Below, piece by piece: positions 1 to 8,850 of a DNA stretch of 64,000 bases (within the stretch, counting starts at the first letter, position 1; the number at the start of each line of letters is the position of its first letter). The stretch is from JAGNXB01 sp942490895 (GTDB lineage Bacteria; Bacteroidota; Bacteroidia; Chitinophagales; Saprospiraceae), in contig CALNZC010000029.1 of the NCBI GenBank assembly GCA_942490895.1, positions 310,001 through 374,000 of the forward strand, given 5' to 3'. The position numbers were made by a program, and so were the translations under genes. The notes beneath the pieces were generated by a model that worked only from the letters and a program-made list of their open reading frames with translations, did not search any database and was not told the origin of the DNA.

Positions 1-2
1 GC

Positions 3-206
3 CGCGTCCTGGCACATCCCCTGGAGATTTTCATTATTGTCATGGTTGGTGCAAAAATTGGCGGGATCACCGGTATGGTGTTGGCCATCCCAACCTACAC
101 CGTACTTCGCGTGGTCGCTCGAGTGTTCCTCAGTGAGTTCACCATTGTCAAAAAGCTGACCAGGCGAATGGAGGAGGCAGGCAATGGGAAAGGACTATCT
201 ACTTGA
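3..206 (+). CDS. AI-2E family transporter, C-terminal end (partial)
   Basis: The window opens inside this gene; codons read in frame from base 3 to a TGA at 204-206. The visible 67 residues hold a glycine-rich hydrophobic stretch (VGAKIGGITGMVLAIPTY) followed by a short charged tail. That is the typical last membrane segment of the AI-2E/PerM family of multi-pass inner-membrane proteins, whose transported substrate is usually unknown. The end overlaps the start of the next gene by 23 bases, so the two are probably co-transcribed. The family call rests on this C-terminal signature only. Confidence 0.7.
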   Translation, partial: RVLAHPLEIFIIVMVGAKIGGITGMVLAIPTYTVLRVVARVFLSEFTIVKKLTRRMEEAGNGKGLST

Positions 207-1455
207 TCGGAACTCCTTTAGAATGAAAGGATCAAGACCCATAGACATTGCTATCATTGGCGGTGGAGCAGCGGGCTATTTTGCAGCCATCACGGCAGCA
301 GAAATGAATCCCTCATTGCGGGTAGTGATCTTTGAACGGGGTCGTGAGGTCCTCCAGAAAGTGAGGATTTCAGGCGGAGGCCGATGCAATGTCACACATG
401 CCTGTTATGATCCTACGGAACTTGTTCACTATTACCCGCGTGGTGAGAAGGAAATGTTGGGCCCGTTCATGCGCTTTGCGCCCGGTGATACAGTCGATTG
501 GTTTGCTCGACGAGGCGTAAAACTAAAGACCGAGGATGATGGCCGGATGTTTCCTGTTACAGATCAATCCGGCACCATTGTCCACTGTTTGATGCAAGCT
601 GTGGCACAAGCAGGTGTGCAGGTCTGCCTCCAATCTCGTGTAGAACACCTCGCCCCTCCAAAATTGGAGAATGCCCCCTGGACGTTGACTGTAAATGGTC
701 AAAAAGTGGTGGCATCGAAAGTCATGTTGGCAGCGGGAAGCAGTACAGCCATCTGGAAGATGCTTTCGGCTCTGAGCATCAACATCATTGATCCGGTCCC
801 CTCGCTGTTTACGTTTAATATCAAGGATCCTCGCATCCAGGGTTTGTTGGGGGTTTCTGTACCAGAAGCGGAGGTCACTGTTCGGGATAGCGACCTTTCA
901 GCGCGTGGTCCCCTCCTGATCACCCATTGGGGGATGAGCGGACCGGCAATCCTCAAATGTTCGGCCTGGGGTGCCCGGGAATTGGCAGAACGGAACTATC
1001 AGTTCACTGTGGCCATCAATTGGACCGGCAAGGCGCCCGCCACTGTCCTGGAGTGGATGAAGAATCTTCGGGAGCGTTCACCGAAAAAGACCGTACTGAA
1101 TACACCCTGGACGGATATACCGGCCCGCCTCTGGCAGCGATTGCTGGAAAGATCCGGTATTCCTCTGCAACGCATCTGGACAGAGATGCGCAAGGAAGAG
1201 GAGCAAGCCTTGTTTACCGAAATTGTGGAGGGAGCTTTCCGGGTAAACGGAAAGAGCACTTTTAAGGAGGAATTTGTCACTGCCGGAGGGATCGATCTGA
1301 AAGAGATTGATTTTCGCCGGTTTGCAGTTCGCCAACTACCGGGGCTGTATGCTGCTGGGGAAGTGTTGAATATAGATGCAGTGACGGGAGGATTCAACTT
1401 TCAGGCCGCCTGGACGGGTGGCTGGCTAGCTGGCAAGGCGATGGGGGAGGAGTGA
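184..1455 (+). CDS. HI0933-family NAD(P)/FAD-dependent oxidoreductase
   Basis: A 423-residue flavoprotein. A dinucleotide-binding motif IAIIGGGAAGYFAA lies near residue 25, followed by the family hallmark SGGGRCNVTH near residue 65 and a C-terminal FAD-contacting segment (LYAAGEVLNIDAVTGGFNFQAAW). These define the HI0933/YhiN/BaiN group, FAD proteins related to reductases and amine oxidases, whose true substrate in most bacteria is unknown. The ATG at 184 follows a strong GGAGGAGGC ribosome site inside the end of the transporter gene. An in-frame ATG at 223 would also keep the whole FAD domain but has no such site, so 184 is preferred. Confidence 0.9.
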   Translation: MGKDYLLDRNSFRMKGSRPIDIAIIGGGAAGYFAAITAAEMNPSLRVVIFERGREVLQKVRISGGGRCNVTHACYDPTELVHYYPRGEKEMLGPFMRFAPGDTVDWFARRGVKLKTEDDGRMFPVTDQSGTIVHCLMQAVAQAGVQVCLQSRVEHLAPPKLENAPWTLTVNGQKVVASKVMLAAGSSTAIWKMLSALSINIIDPVPSLFTFNIKDPRIQGLLGVSVPEAEVTVRDSDLSARGPLLITHWGMSGPAILKCSAWGARELAERNYQFTVAINWTGKAPATVLEWMKNLRERSPKKTVLNTPWTDIPARLWQRLLERSGIPLQRIWTEMRKEEEQALFTEIVEGAFRVNGKSTFKEEFVTAGGIDLKEIDFRRFAVRQLPGLYAAGEVLNIDAVTGGFNFQAAWTGGWLAGKAMGEE

Positions 1456-1751
1456 GGCCATTGTTCGCTTCTCGCTATTCGGTTGGTCAGGGTAAGGGGC
1501 AAAAGGAATAAGGTTAGCACTGAAATACAGATTTCGACATCTAAATAGCGGCGACTCCATCTCTTTGTATAGAAGGAGCCTACTCAGACTGACATAGGAA
1601 TATCAGGGGGTTGCCAGCTTGCCAGTAAAGGGGGGCTCTCCCGTTTTCTGTTTAGATCTCGAACTCCAATCGGGTCAGCCTGGCTTGAGGCTTTCCATGA
1701 CTCCTCAAATCAACCTCAAAACCTCCGTCCTCATAACCCCAAAATGGGCAT
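1456..1751. other. intergenic stretch without a recognised gene
   Basis: About 300 bases lie between the flavoprotein stop and the terminator of the converging RNA-binding gene. No open frame here resembles a protein. No tRNA fold, tandem repeat or clear promoter was seen. Confidence 0.5.
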
Positions 1752-1781
1752 AAAAAAAGCCCTGTCCGTAAGGACAGGGCT
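1752..1781 (-). terminator. rho-independent terminator of the RRM gene
   Basis: A perfect 10-bp stem (AGCCCTGTCC / GGACAGGGCT) closes a GTAA loop. On the minus strand it is followed by a run of T, seen as A at 1752-1757. It sits about 27 bases past the stop of the RNA-binding protein gene. Confidence 0.9.
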
Positions 1782-1807
1782 GGATTGTATGTGTACGCTA
1801 TCTAGCG

Positions 1808-2248
1808 TTAGTCGTCAGAGCGATTCCAACGGTCTCCACCGCCGTTATCATCACGGCTACGGAAATCACGGCCTCCGCCGCCTCCGCCGCCATAACCACC
1901 ACGGCCTCCGCCGCCGCCTCCGCCGCCATATCCACGACCGCCGCCGCCGCCGCCGAAGCCGCCACGACCTCCGCCGCCTCCACCACCTGGGCGGAATTCA
2001 CGACGAGGACGATCCTCAGCTTCTTTAACAACTAGCGTGCTGCCATCGAGCTCAGCACCATCTAAGGCATCCACAGCTTGCTGTGCAGCCTCGTTGTCAG
2101 GCATTTCGACAAAGCCGAAACCCTTAGAACGACCTGTTTCACGGTCGATAATTACCTTGGCGGAAGAAACCTCACCAAATTTTTCAAAAGCGGCTTGCAG
2201 ATCCTCACTAGAGGTCCGGAAGTTGATTTTGGCTACAAAAATGTTCAT
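1808..2248 (-). CDS. RRM-type RNA-binding protein with Gly/Arg-rich tail
   Basis: A 146-residue protein. Residues 1-80 form one RRM with the RNP2 motif NIFVAKI and the RNP1 motif KGFGFVEM. Residues after about 88 are almost only Gly, Arg, Tyr and Asp (GGGGGRGGYGG-type repeats). Proteins of this build in cyanobacteria and Bacteroidota bind RNA and are often cold-induced; an RNA-chaperone role is inferred. The tail resembles eukaryotic RGG boxes and adds further RNA affinity in such proteins. The gene is monocistronic with its own strong terminator. The 220 bases upstream are AT-rich and may hold the promoter and leader, but I could not place a clear TAnnTTTG box. Confidence 0.93.
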   Translation of the reverse strand: MNIFVAKINFRTSSEDLQAAFEKFGEVSSAKVIIDRETGRSKGFGFVEMPDNEAAQQAVDALDGAELDGSTLVVKEAEDRPRREFRPGGGGGGGRGGFGGGGGGRGYGGGGGGGGRGGYGGGGGGGRDFRSRDDNGGGDRWNRSDD

Positions 2249-2468
2249 AACACAGTTAAATAAATAAAGAAAAAAATAAAGATTACAAAGTGAACTGTTT
2301 CAGTGTAGCCAGCGTGCGATTCTAATACTTCTTATCGGTTAAAGCTGATTTCCACTAAATTGGAAACATCAGGGCCCAGCAGCTTTCTGCCTTAGACCGG
2401 GGGATGATCTCCGCAATAATACGACAAACTTGTGCGGAAAGTTCCGCACTTCGTATGGTTTTCGAAAA

Positions 2469-3188
2469 TTATTTATCCTGACGAGCAAAGACGCGCTTGA
2501 GAAGATCACTTGTTCGCGAAGCCGTATTGGTTCGTATGTCCAGTTCCTCCTGTTCAATTTTCGCAAACAATCCATTCAAAGCCATATTGGTCACATGGTC
2601 ATCCAAACGGGTATTCACGTCTGTTACAAAAGGCAATTTGTTGTAAGCTGTTGTGGCTGAAGACCATAACGATACGGCATTGACCTTCTCCAGCGATTCG
2701 AGGATCACCGGATGAAACTCATTATACAAGGGTGGACGTGTGGTGCGATCCAGGTATTGAGTGGCCGCATTCTTTTGCCCCATCAGGATGTTCATCGCAT
2801 CTTTGAATGTCATCTGTTTGATGGCACTGATAAAGATCGGCTTGGCCTTTTGGGCGGCGTCCTCAGCAGCTCGATTCAAACGCTCTGTGAGATCAGCTTC
2901 CAGGTTCTGAAACCCGGGAACCACCTTTAATTTTGTGATCACTGTCTGGGCATCAGCAGGTAACAGGATCTTATAAGGGCTTTTGTAATAGCCATCCGTC
3001 TTCGCCAGGGCATCTGCGCCTTTACTGACCCCGATCTCCAGGGCCTCTTTCAGGCCATTACCAGCATCTGTATCGGAGACAGGTAGAACTTTTTTCGCCT
3101 TGCCCAGCAACCCATCCAAGGTTTGGAGTTGAGCGGTGGAGCAGGAAAAGAGGAACAAAGTAGATAGCAGTAGGGTGGTAATTTTCAT
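2469..3188 (-). CDS. DUF4197 family lipoprotein
   Basis: A 239-residue protein beginning MKITTLLLSTLFLFSC, a short signal peptide ending in a lipobox Cys, so probably a lipoprotein. The rest (GLKEALEIGVSKGADAL, YYKSPYKILLP, then a long helical segment with FKDAMNILMG) matches the DUF4197 family. The function of that family is unknown. The open frame extends upstream to 3305, but that part runs antisense-like through the end of folB and would destroy the signal peptide, so the ATG at 3188 is chosen. It follows folB by 61 bases and may be its last operon partner. Confidence 0.85.
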   Translation of the reverse strand: MKITTLLLSTLFLFSCSTAQLQTLDGLLGKAKKVLPVSDTDAGNGLKEALEIGVSKGADALAKTDGYYKSPYKILLPADAQTVITKLKVVPGFQNLEADLTERLNRAAEDAAQKAKPIFISAIKQMTFKDAMNILMGQKNAATQYLDRTTRPPLYNEFHPVILESLEKVNAVSLWSSATTAYNKLPFVTDVNTRLDDHVTNMALNGLFAKIEQEELDIRTNTASRTSDLLKRVFARQDK

Positions 3189-3249
3189 AATATTACGTTT
3201 CATATGTTGCGATAACGCCTGAGGCAGGTCAATCGTTGTTATCAAAACT

Positions 3250-3630
3250 TTAAAGTTCTCCGGGAAGGGAAAGATATTCCACAAAGACCGCCGCACAGCC
3301 TCCACGGAATGCCGGATGTTCTTTGGTTAATCGGATCCGGATCTCTCCCGAAGTGGGATGCTGATTGCGGACCTGCTGAATGATCCGCATGGCTACCGTT
3401 TCCAGCAAGTCTGCTCGAACCGCCATTTCCAGCAGACAAATGGCATGGAGGGAACCATAGTTCAAGGTATTCTCAAGCCTATCCTCTGAAGGGTCTTTGG
3501 CAGGTGGTGTTTCTACTGTCAGATCGATCTGGAACCAATGGCCGGTCAGGGCCTCTTCGGGAAAGACTCCATGGAATCCATGGATCCGAAGACCCTGGAT
3601 GCCAACAAACTGCTTAGTTAGAGCTTCCAT
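3250..3630 (-). CDS. folB: dihydroneopterin aldolase
   Basis: A 126-residue protein of normal length for FolB, which splits 7,8-dihydroneopterin into 6-hydroxymethyl-dihydropterin and glycolaldehyde in folate synthesis. Recognisable motifs are the N-terminal LRIHGFHGVFPEE with the conserved Glu near residue 26, the central NYGSL segment that binds the pterin, and LLETVAMRI in the helix carrying the second conserved Glu. Its ATG lies 13 bases inside the end of the upstream membrane-protein gene, so the two are translationally coupled. Confidence 0.93.
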   Translation of the reverse strand: MEALTKQFVGIQGLRIHGFHGVFPEEALTGHWFQIDLTVETPPAKDPSEDRLENTLNYGSLHAICLLEMAVRADLLETVAMRIIQQVRNQHPTSGEIRIRLTKEHPAFRGGCAAVFVEYLSLPGEL

Positions 3631-4955
3631 ATCGGGAAAAGAGCATAAGGTCGATAATACACGGAATCATGATCCGCAATTTTCTTAGAATCGATCCGCC
3701 CAACACCGACATGATGCACGCCGCGAGGCAAAGTATCGATATCGATCATGTGCAAAAGACCGTATTGGGTGGTTGTAGCATGCTGATGGAAGAACGGTTG
3801 ACTCGACACTACCTCATCATCGATACGTACCTCGAAAAGCTGGCTCATGCAGTCTAAATAGGGTCTGACTTTTTCCTCAGATTCGATCCACCGCTCATCT
3901 ACATAGAAGGGAATGAATTTGGAAGCGATGAGGGAGGTATGAACGACAGGATTGTCTGGACAGTATCGTTTGATCTTGCCTTTTAAATCGCCTTCCAGAT
4001 TTAACGGAATAAAAACCTCCAACACACCATTTGAAACGTATTTGTTGGGTGTGCTCGCCAGTTTGACAGCAAGGTGGGGATTGATATCATCATAATAGCT
4101 GGATATCAAAGAAAGTGAATTAGAGCTCTTCGGGATCAGAGGTTGGGTTTGGAAGAACAGGGAATTCCCCATGTAGATCAAGATATAGAAGGGTACAATA
4201 AACCACAAGAATCGTCGGCTGAGACGATTGCCCATCATTGTATAATAGAGCGTCCGGTAGATAAAGGAAAGTGAGATCCAGCTCAGAAACTTGTAAAAGG
4301 GATAGTAGATCTTATCCAGGCCGTCGGCACGTTTGATCGCGCCCAGGAATGCAAAATCCAGAATGTAGAAGGAAGAAACGGTGATAATGATGATGTTCCA
4401 GAATCCGACTACAGGCAGAAAGTAGGGTGAAGACACGCCTCCTGTCAGCCAGGAAACAAAACCGAGAGAACCGAGGAGCAGACCAATATAGATACCGATG
4501 CAGAGTGCGACAAAAAGCACCAGGTACGAAAAGGCAAAGATGTTGCTGCAAAACTTGTCCAACTGGATGATGTATGCATCCAGAGAAGGGGTGTTCCGTT
4601 TCAATGCACGTTGAAAAAGAGGAGTGAATCCTTGCGATGCGAGGTTGGTCCCTTTATTGACAGTGCGCAATCCGACCGCCGCGATCCACAGACCTCGCAG
4701 GAACAGGTGGAACACCAGGCTATAGAGTAAACCTTTTCCACCGATCAGTAGGAAAAAGGAATAGGACTCCAAGGCGCTGACGATCAGTGAATCGATGTCC
4801 TGGACTCGGTTGAAAAAGAGGTGAAATTTTTGCTCGGCCATTTCCAGCCCCTGGATCAACAGAAAGATGCTGAACCCGGAGATCAGAAGTTCGAGATGCC
4901 AGCTTTCACGGCCCAGCTTGTCGAGCCATTCATGCGATTTTTCACGTCTCACCAT
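3618..4955 (-). CDS. multi-pass membrane protein of unknown function
   Basis: A 445-residue protein with about six hydrophobic segments in the first two thirds (for example LELLISGFSIFLLIQG, YLVLFVALCIGIYIGLLL, IIIITVSSFYIL, FLWFIVPFYILIYMG). A hydrophilic C-terminal part of about 150 residues follows, with a Pro- and aromatic-rich HHVGVG end. I recognise no family. The open frame continues to 5084, but the extra 43 residues are Cys/Leu-rich and lie over the promoter of the divergent gcdH, so the ATG at 4955 is preferred. Coupling to folB suggests joint expression but says nothing firm about function. Confidence 0.8.
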   Translation of the reverse strand: MVRREKSHEWLDKLGRESWHLELLISGFSIFLLIQGLEMAEQKFHLFFNRVQDIDSLIVSALESYSFFLLIGGKGLLYSLVFHLFLRGLWIAAVGLRTVNKGTNLASQGFTPLFQRALKRNTPSLDAYIIQLDKFCSNIFAFSYLVLFVALCIGIYIGLLLGSLGFVSWLTGGVSSPYFLPVVGFWNIIIITVSSFYILDFAFLGAIKRADGLDKIYYPFYKFLSWISLSFIYRTLYYTMMGNRLSRRFLWFIVPFYILIYMGNSLFFQTQPLIPKSSNSLSLISSYYDDINPHLAVKLASTPNKYVSNGVLEVFIPLNLEGDLKGKIKRYCPDNPVVHTSLIASKFIPFYVDERWIESEEKVRPYLDCMSQLFEVRIDDEVVSSQPFFHQHATTTQYGLLHMIDIDTLPRGVHHVGVGRIDSKKIADHDSVYYRPYALFPIWKL

Positions 4956-4995
4956 TGGAATTGCGTAAACTTTGAACCTCAAAATAAGACAGCTG

Positions 4996-5024
4996 TTGTA
5001 TTCTGAGGTCAGATTGTACCTTTG
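4996..5024 (+). promoter_or_regulatory. Bacteroidota-type promoter of gcdH
   Basis: TACCTTTG at 5017-5024 fits the TAnnTTTG -7 box of Bacteroidota sigma-A promoters. A TTG at 4996-4998 lies 18 bases upstream as a partial -33 element. The ATG of the acyl-CoA dehydrogenase is 17 bases downstream, so the leader would be very short. Confidence 0.65.
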
Positions 5025-5041
5025 CGGCAAGAAATATAGGC

Positions 5042-6259
5042 ATGGATACCACAAGCACAACAAATTCGCAGGCGAAATCTGCAAAAGAGGATCGCTATCA
5101 GGGTCATGATTACTACCAGATGGACGAATTGCTCCAGGAGGATCACCTGCTCGCCAGAGATGCCGTTCGGACCTGGGTGAAGCAGGAAGTCAGTCCGATC
5201 ATCGAGGATTTTGCCAACCGCGCCGCCTGCCCGTACCATCTCTTCAAGGGGTTGGCGGATATTGGAGCATTCGGTCCCAGTCTCCCTGTGGAATACGGCG
5301 GCGGTGGGATGGATGAGATCGCCTATGGTGTGATCATGCAGGAGTTGGAGCGTGGAGATTCCGGTATCCGGTCCATGGCTTCCGTCCAGGGGTCCCTGGT
5401 GATGTATCCGATCTACAGATTTGGAAGTGAAGAGCAACGTCGAAAGTACCTCCCCAAATTGGGAAGCGGAGAGTTTATCGGCTGTTTTGGACTGACCGAA
5501 CCGGATCATGGGTCCAACCCGGCAGGTATGGTCACCAATATTAAGGATGACGGAGATGCCTATATCCTCAATGGAGCCAAAATGTGGATCACCAACTCAC
5601 CCGTTGCGGATATTGCCGTAGTGTGGGCACGAGATGAAGAAGGAAAGATCCGAGGGCTGATTGTCGAAAAAGGAATGCCTGGATTCACCGCTCCGGAGAT
5701 TCATGGAAAATGGTCCCTCCGTGCTTCGATCACAGGTGAACTGGTCTTTGAAGATGTTCGGGTACCTAAAGAAAATGTCCTCCCGAATGTCAAGGGGATG
5801 AAAGGGCCTCTGTCCTGTCTGTCTAAGGCCAGGTATGGCATAGCCTGGGGTGTGATCGGTGCTGCTCTGGATTGTTATGATTCTGCGCTGCGATACTCCC
5901 TGGAACGGGAACAATTCGGGCGTCCGATCGCCGGATTCCAACTCACTCAGAAAAAACTGGCCGAGATGATCACTGAGATCACCAAGGCCCAATTGCTGAC
6001 CTGGAGGTTGGGGACATTGGCAAATGAAGGCAAAGCAACACCAGCTCAAATCTCGATGGCCAAACGGAATAATGTCAATATGGCCCTGGAGATCGCACGC
6101 GAAGCCCGACAGATCCATGGCGGCATGGGGATCACAAACGAATATCCGATCATGCGTCATATGATGAACCTGGAAACCGTACTGACATACGAGGGGACAC
6201 ATGACATTCATTTGTTGATCACGGGTATGGATGTTACCGGGATCAACGCCTTCTCTTAA
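5042..6259 (+). CDS. gcdH: glutaryl-CoA dehydrogenase-type acyl-CoA dehydrogenase
   Basis: A 405-residue flavoenzyme. The segments GCFGLTEPDHGSNPAGM, KMWITNSPVADI, IHGKWSLRASITGE and YGIAWGVIGAA, and the C-terminal NLETVLTYEGTHDIH with the catalytic Glu, are the hallmarks of glutaryl-CoA dehydrogenase. That enzyme oxidises and decarboxylates glutaryl-CoA to crotonyl-CoA in lysine and tryptophan breakdown, passing electrons to ETF. Sequence resemblance is closer to this subgroup than to short-chain acyl-CoA dehydrogenases. The gene stands alone behind its own promoter and diverges from the membrane-protein/folB operon. Confidence 0.9.
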   Translation: MDTTSTTNSQAKSAKEDRYQGHDYYQMDELLQEDHLLARDAVRTWVKQEVSPIIEDFANRAACPYHLFKGLADIGAFGPSLPVEYGGGGMDEIAYGVIMQELERGDSGIRSMASVQGSLVMYPIYRFGSEEQRRKYLPKLGSGEFIGCFGLTEPDHGSNPAGMVTNIKDDGDAYILNGAKMWITNSPVADIAVVWARDEEGKIRGLIVEKGMPGFTAPEIHGKWSLRASITGELVFEDVRVPKENVLPNVKGMKGPLSCLSKARYGIAWGVIGAALDCYDSALRYSLEREQFGRPIAGFQLTQKKLAEMITEITKAQLLTWRLGTLANEGKATPAQISMAKRNNVNMALEIAREARQIHGGMGITNEYPIMRHMMNLETVLTYEGTHDIHLLITGMDVTGINAFS

Positions 6260-6364
6260 GCGAGGAGTGAACGTTAATCAAATGTAAATCCCTTGTTCAG
6301 GGCATCTTCGGATACAATTGAAGCTGGTTCTGGCCCGTTATTTGGGACAGGCCTAAGTACGACT

Positions 6365-7495
6365 ATGAAAGTGCAGAACACCCTTCTTTATTTAATCTTC
6401 ATTTGGGCGATCCTGGGCTCAGGACTCCTTCATGCTCAATATGAGCCGATCCGCCTGGAAAATCCATCTTTTGAGGACATCCCCGCACCAGGATCCCAAC
6501 CATCGGGATGGTACGATTGCGGGTTCCCGAATGAATCCCCACCAGACACTCATCCGGGTAAAGATTCTGCCTTTTTCAACGTCACAACTCCTCCACAAAA
6601 AGGCAACTCCTATCTGGGGTTGGTGACCCGGGATAATGATACCTGGGAAGCGGTGTCGACGCCTCTGGCTCGTCCATTGGAAGCAGGGACATGTTATACG
6701 TTCAACCTCTATCTATCTCGCTCACAGGATTACTTTTCGCCGAATAAGAGAGGGGAGAAGGTATATCATACCACTCCTGCAGTCTTTCGGATCTGGGGCG
6801 GTAACAGCCCTTGCGACAAATCGGAAATGCTGGCATCCACATCTGTGATCACTCACCCGCGCTGGGTACGATACCAATTTACATTTGAGCCCAAAAAGCG
6901 GCTTTCCTGGTTTATCCTGGAAGCGTTTTACCAGACGCCAGTCCTTTTCCCTTACAATGGCAATATCCTGATCGATAATGCCTCTGTGATTCGGCCAGTG
7001 CCTTGTGATGCCATCGTGCTCGAAGAGGAAGAGGAAGAAGTGGCACCCCCACCCAAAACAGCACCAAAAGAAGTGGCGCCCACCAAGCCGGCACCCAAGC
7101 CTGAAGCAACTCTGGGCGGTCTTTCCCGCTCACAGCTCAAGACAGGGCAGGTGGTCAGTGTCGACAAGATTTACTTTAAAGCTGATACCGCCGCTTTGAA
7201 TCAGGAGTCTTATCCCACCTTGGATGAGATCTATCAGTTCCTGGATAAAAACAATGATGTGGTCGTAGAAATTGGCGGCCATACCAATAGCAACTGTGAT
7301 CATCCCTATTGCGATCGACTTTCGGAAGCGCGGGCCAAACGAGTGGCTGATTACCTGATCGAACACGGCATATCCGGAACGCGTTTACGCTATAAAGGAT
7401 ATGGCAAACGGAAACCAGTGGCCTCTAACGCCACTCTCGCCGGGAGAAAGAAAAATCAACGTGTGGAGATTACTATCCTCGAAATGAAAGGCTAA
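6365..7495 (+). CDS. OmpA-family cell-envelope protein
   Basis: A 376-residue protein starting MKVQNTLLYLIFIWAILG, a signal peptide ending LLHAQ. Residues of about 25-215 look like a jelly-roll module (LENPSFEDIP, YTFNLYLSRSQ). An acidic and Pro/Lys/Ala-rich linker follows (EEEEEEV, then PAPKP-type repeats). The last 110 residues are an OmpA peptidoglycan-binding domain with VEIGGHTNSN, SEARAKRVADYLIEHGI and LRYKGYGKRKPVASN. The likely role is tethering the outer membrane to peptidoglycan. The open frame reaches 6293, but only the ATG at 6365 gives a signal peptide. The gene converges on aroA with a few bases of overlap. Confidence 0.87.
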   Translation: MKVQNTLLYLIFIWAILGSGLLHAQYEPIRLENPSFEDIPAPGSQPSGWYDCGFPNESPPDTHPGKDSAFFNVTTPPQKGNSYLGLVTRDNDTWEAVSTPLARPLEAGTCYTFNLYLSRSQDYFSPNKRGEKVYHTTPAVFRIWGGNSPCDKSEMLASTSVITHPRWVRYQFTFEPKKRLSWFILEAFYQTPVLFPYNGNILIDNASVIRPVPCDAIVLEEEEEEVAPPPKTAPKEVAPTKPAPKPEATLGGLSRSQLKTGQVVSVDKIYFKADTAALNQESYPTLDEIYQFLDKNNDVVVEIGGHTNSNCDHPYCDRLSEARAKRVADYLIEHGISGTRLRYKGYGKRKPVASNATLAGRKKNQRVEITILEMKG

Positions 7496-8724
7496 TCTCG
7501 CGTGATCTTCCACCCGATTCCCGCCAATTCCTTCCAATAATTCGGAAAAGACTTCTCTACAACATCAGGATCTGCCATCCGGCATAAACCTGCTGAGGCA
7601 CACAAGCTCAATGCCATGGCCATTCGATGATCATGATAGGTGGCGAAGACAGGGGTGTCCCCGACATCGGCTTTTCCAGATAAGCTCCAGAAGGTGCCAT
7701 CCACTTCATCAGGGAGAAACTCGACGCCCATTTTGCGTAATTCAGTCTGCAGGGCTGCTGTGCGGTCTGTTTCCTTGACCTGAAGGGTGTGCAAACCTGT
7801 AAAGCGACCTGGGCACCCGAGAACAGCGCACAAAACGATGATGGTCTGAGCCAGGTCTGGAGAGTCACTGAAGTCGAGATGCAGCACATCAGGAAAGACT
7901 TCACGGGTCCGGCGAATAGTCATACCAGCGGTTGTCTCCATAGTATCGATCCCGAAAGCCGTCATCCACTCCATCAGAATCTCATCTCCCTGTAAACCGG
8001 AGCGTCTCAAGCCTGGTAGTTCAAGGGTGCTACCCATGGGCCCCAGGGCCAGAATGGCGTAGGCATAGGATGCGGCGGTCCAATCGGCTTCCAGCACCAA
8101 CGTTCGTGGTTGGATGGATTGAGGGGCGACGGATACCTTGTTTTCATCCTCGACTACCCGGATACCCCAATGTCGTAGTACTGCGAGGGTCATTTCGAAA
8201 TAGGGCTTTGAGGTGATCGATTCCGTCAGGTGAATGGTCACTCCATTTGGCAGAAGTGGACTGGCCAGCAGAAGTGCTGTCAAGTACTGACTGCTGGTAG
8301 CCGGATTAAGAGTGATCTCTGTATTCTTCTGTCCTGAAAACCCACTGAGGAGTATGGGCGGGCAGCCGGTAATCCCGGAATAGAAATAGTGTACGCCTAA
8401 TTGTTCCAAAGCTTGCATCAGGGGTGCAATGGGGCGCATTTGCATACGTGCCGAACCAGTGACAATGCCGTCTTTCCCGAGCAAGGCCAGATAGGCCGTC
8501 AGAAAGCGGAGTGTTGTTCCACCTGCGCCTGCATCCCAAACCGGACCCGGGTGGTTCAGTAGATGGGCCAGTTTTCGGACATCCTCGGGGAGGGAGGCAT
8601 CCTCCATAGCGGGGATCTGACCGGCTTGAGCTGCCAGGATCAACTGGCGGTTGACCAGACTTTTACTGACGGGCAGTTGCATGGTGCCATGGATCTGGCC
8701 GGTCGGATATTGAAGCTGGAGCAT
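7492..8724 (-). CDS. aroA: 3-phosphoshikimate 1-carboxyvinyltransferase (EPSP synthase)
   Basis: A 410-residue enzyme of the shikimate pathway that joins shikimate-3-phosphate and phosphoenolpyruvate. Seen in order: LPVSKSLVNRQLILAA with the substrate-binding Lys, DAGAGGTTLRFLTAYLAL, SARMQMRPIAPLM, SSQYLTALLLASPLL, DSPDLAQTIIVLCAVLG, LQVKETDRTAAL and the final YHDHRMAMALSLCA. All the key blocks of the family are present and the length fits Bacteroidota AroA. The gene is minus-strand, with no other shikimate gene nearby. Confidence 0.96.
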   Translation of the reverse strand: MLQLQYPTGQIHGTMQLPVSKSLVNRQLILAAQAGQIPAMEDASLPEDVRKLAHLLNHPGPVWDAGAGGTTLRFLTAYLALLGKDGIVTGSARMQMRPIAPLMQALEQLGVHYFYSGITGCPPILLSGFSGQKNTEITLNPATSSQYLTALLLASPLLPNGVTIHLTESITSKPYFEMTLAVLRHWGIRVVEDENKVSVAPQSIQPRTLVLEADWTAASYAYAILALGPMGSTLELPGLRRSGLQGDEILMEWMTAFGIDTMETTAGMTIRRTREVFPDVLHLDFSDSPDLAQTIIVLCAVLGCPGRFTGLHTLQVKETDRTAALQTELRKMGVEFLPDEVDGTFWSLSGKADVGDTPVFATYHDHRMAMALSLCASAGLCRMADPDVVEKSFPNYWKELAGIGWKITRD

Positions 8725-8850
8725 ATTCTGAAGTGGGTCAAAAATAAAGCCAATGACCAGACCAACGACCTTTCGAATCTACAGATATGGCGGGTGCCGG
8801 AATCTTGATGAAATTCAACCCGTGCAGGATCGTTCTCCAGAAGGGATGAC

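Noticed and set aside
1744..2031. His/Arg- or Ala/Val-rich proteins opposite the RRM gene
   Set aside because: They are frame shadows of the GGN-rich glycine tail.
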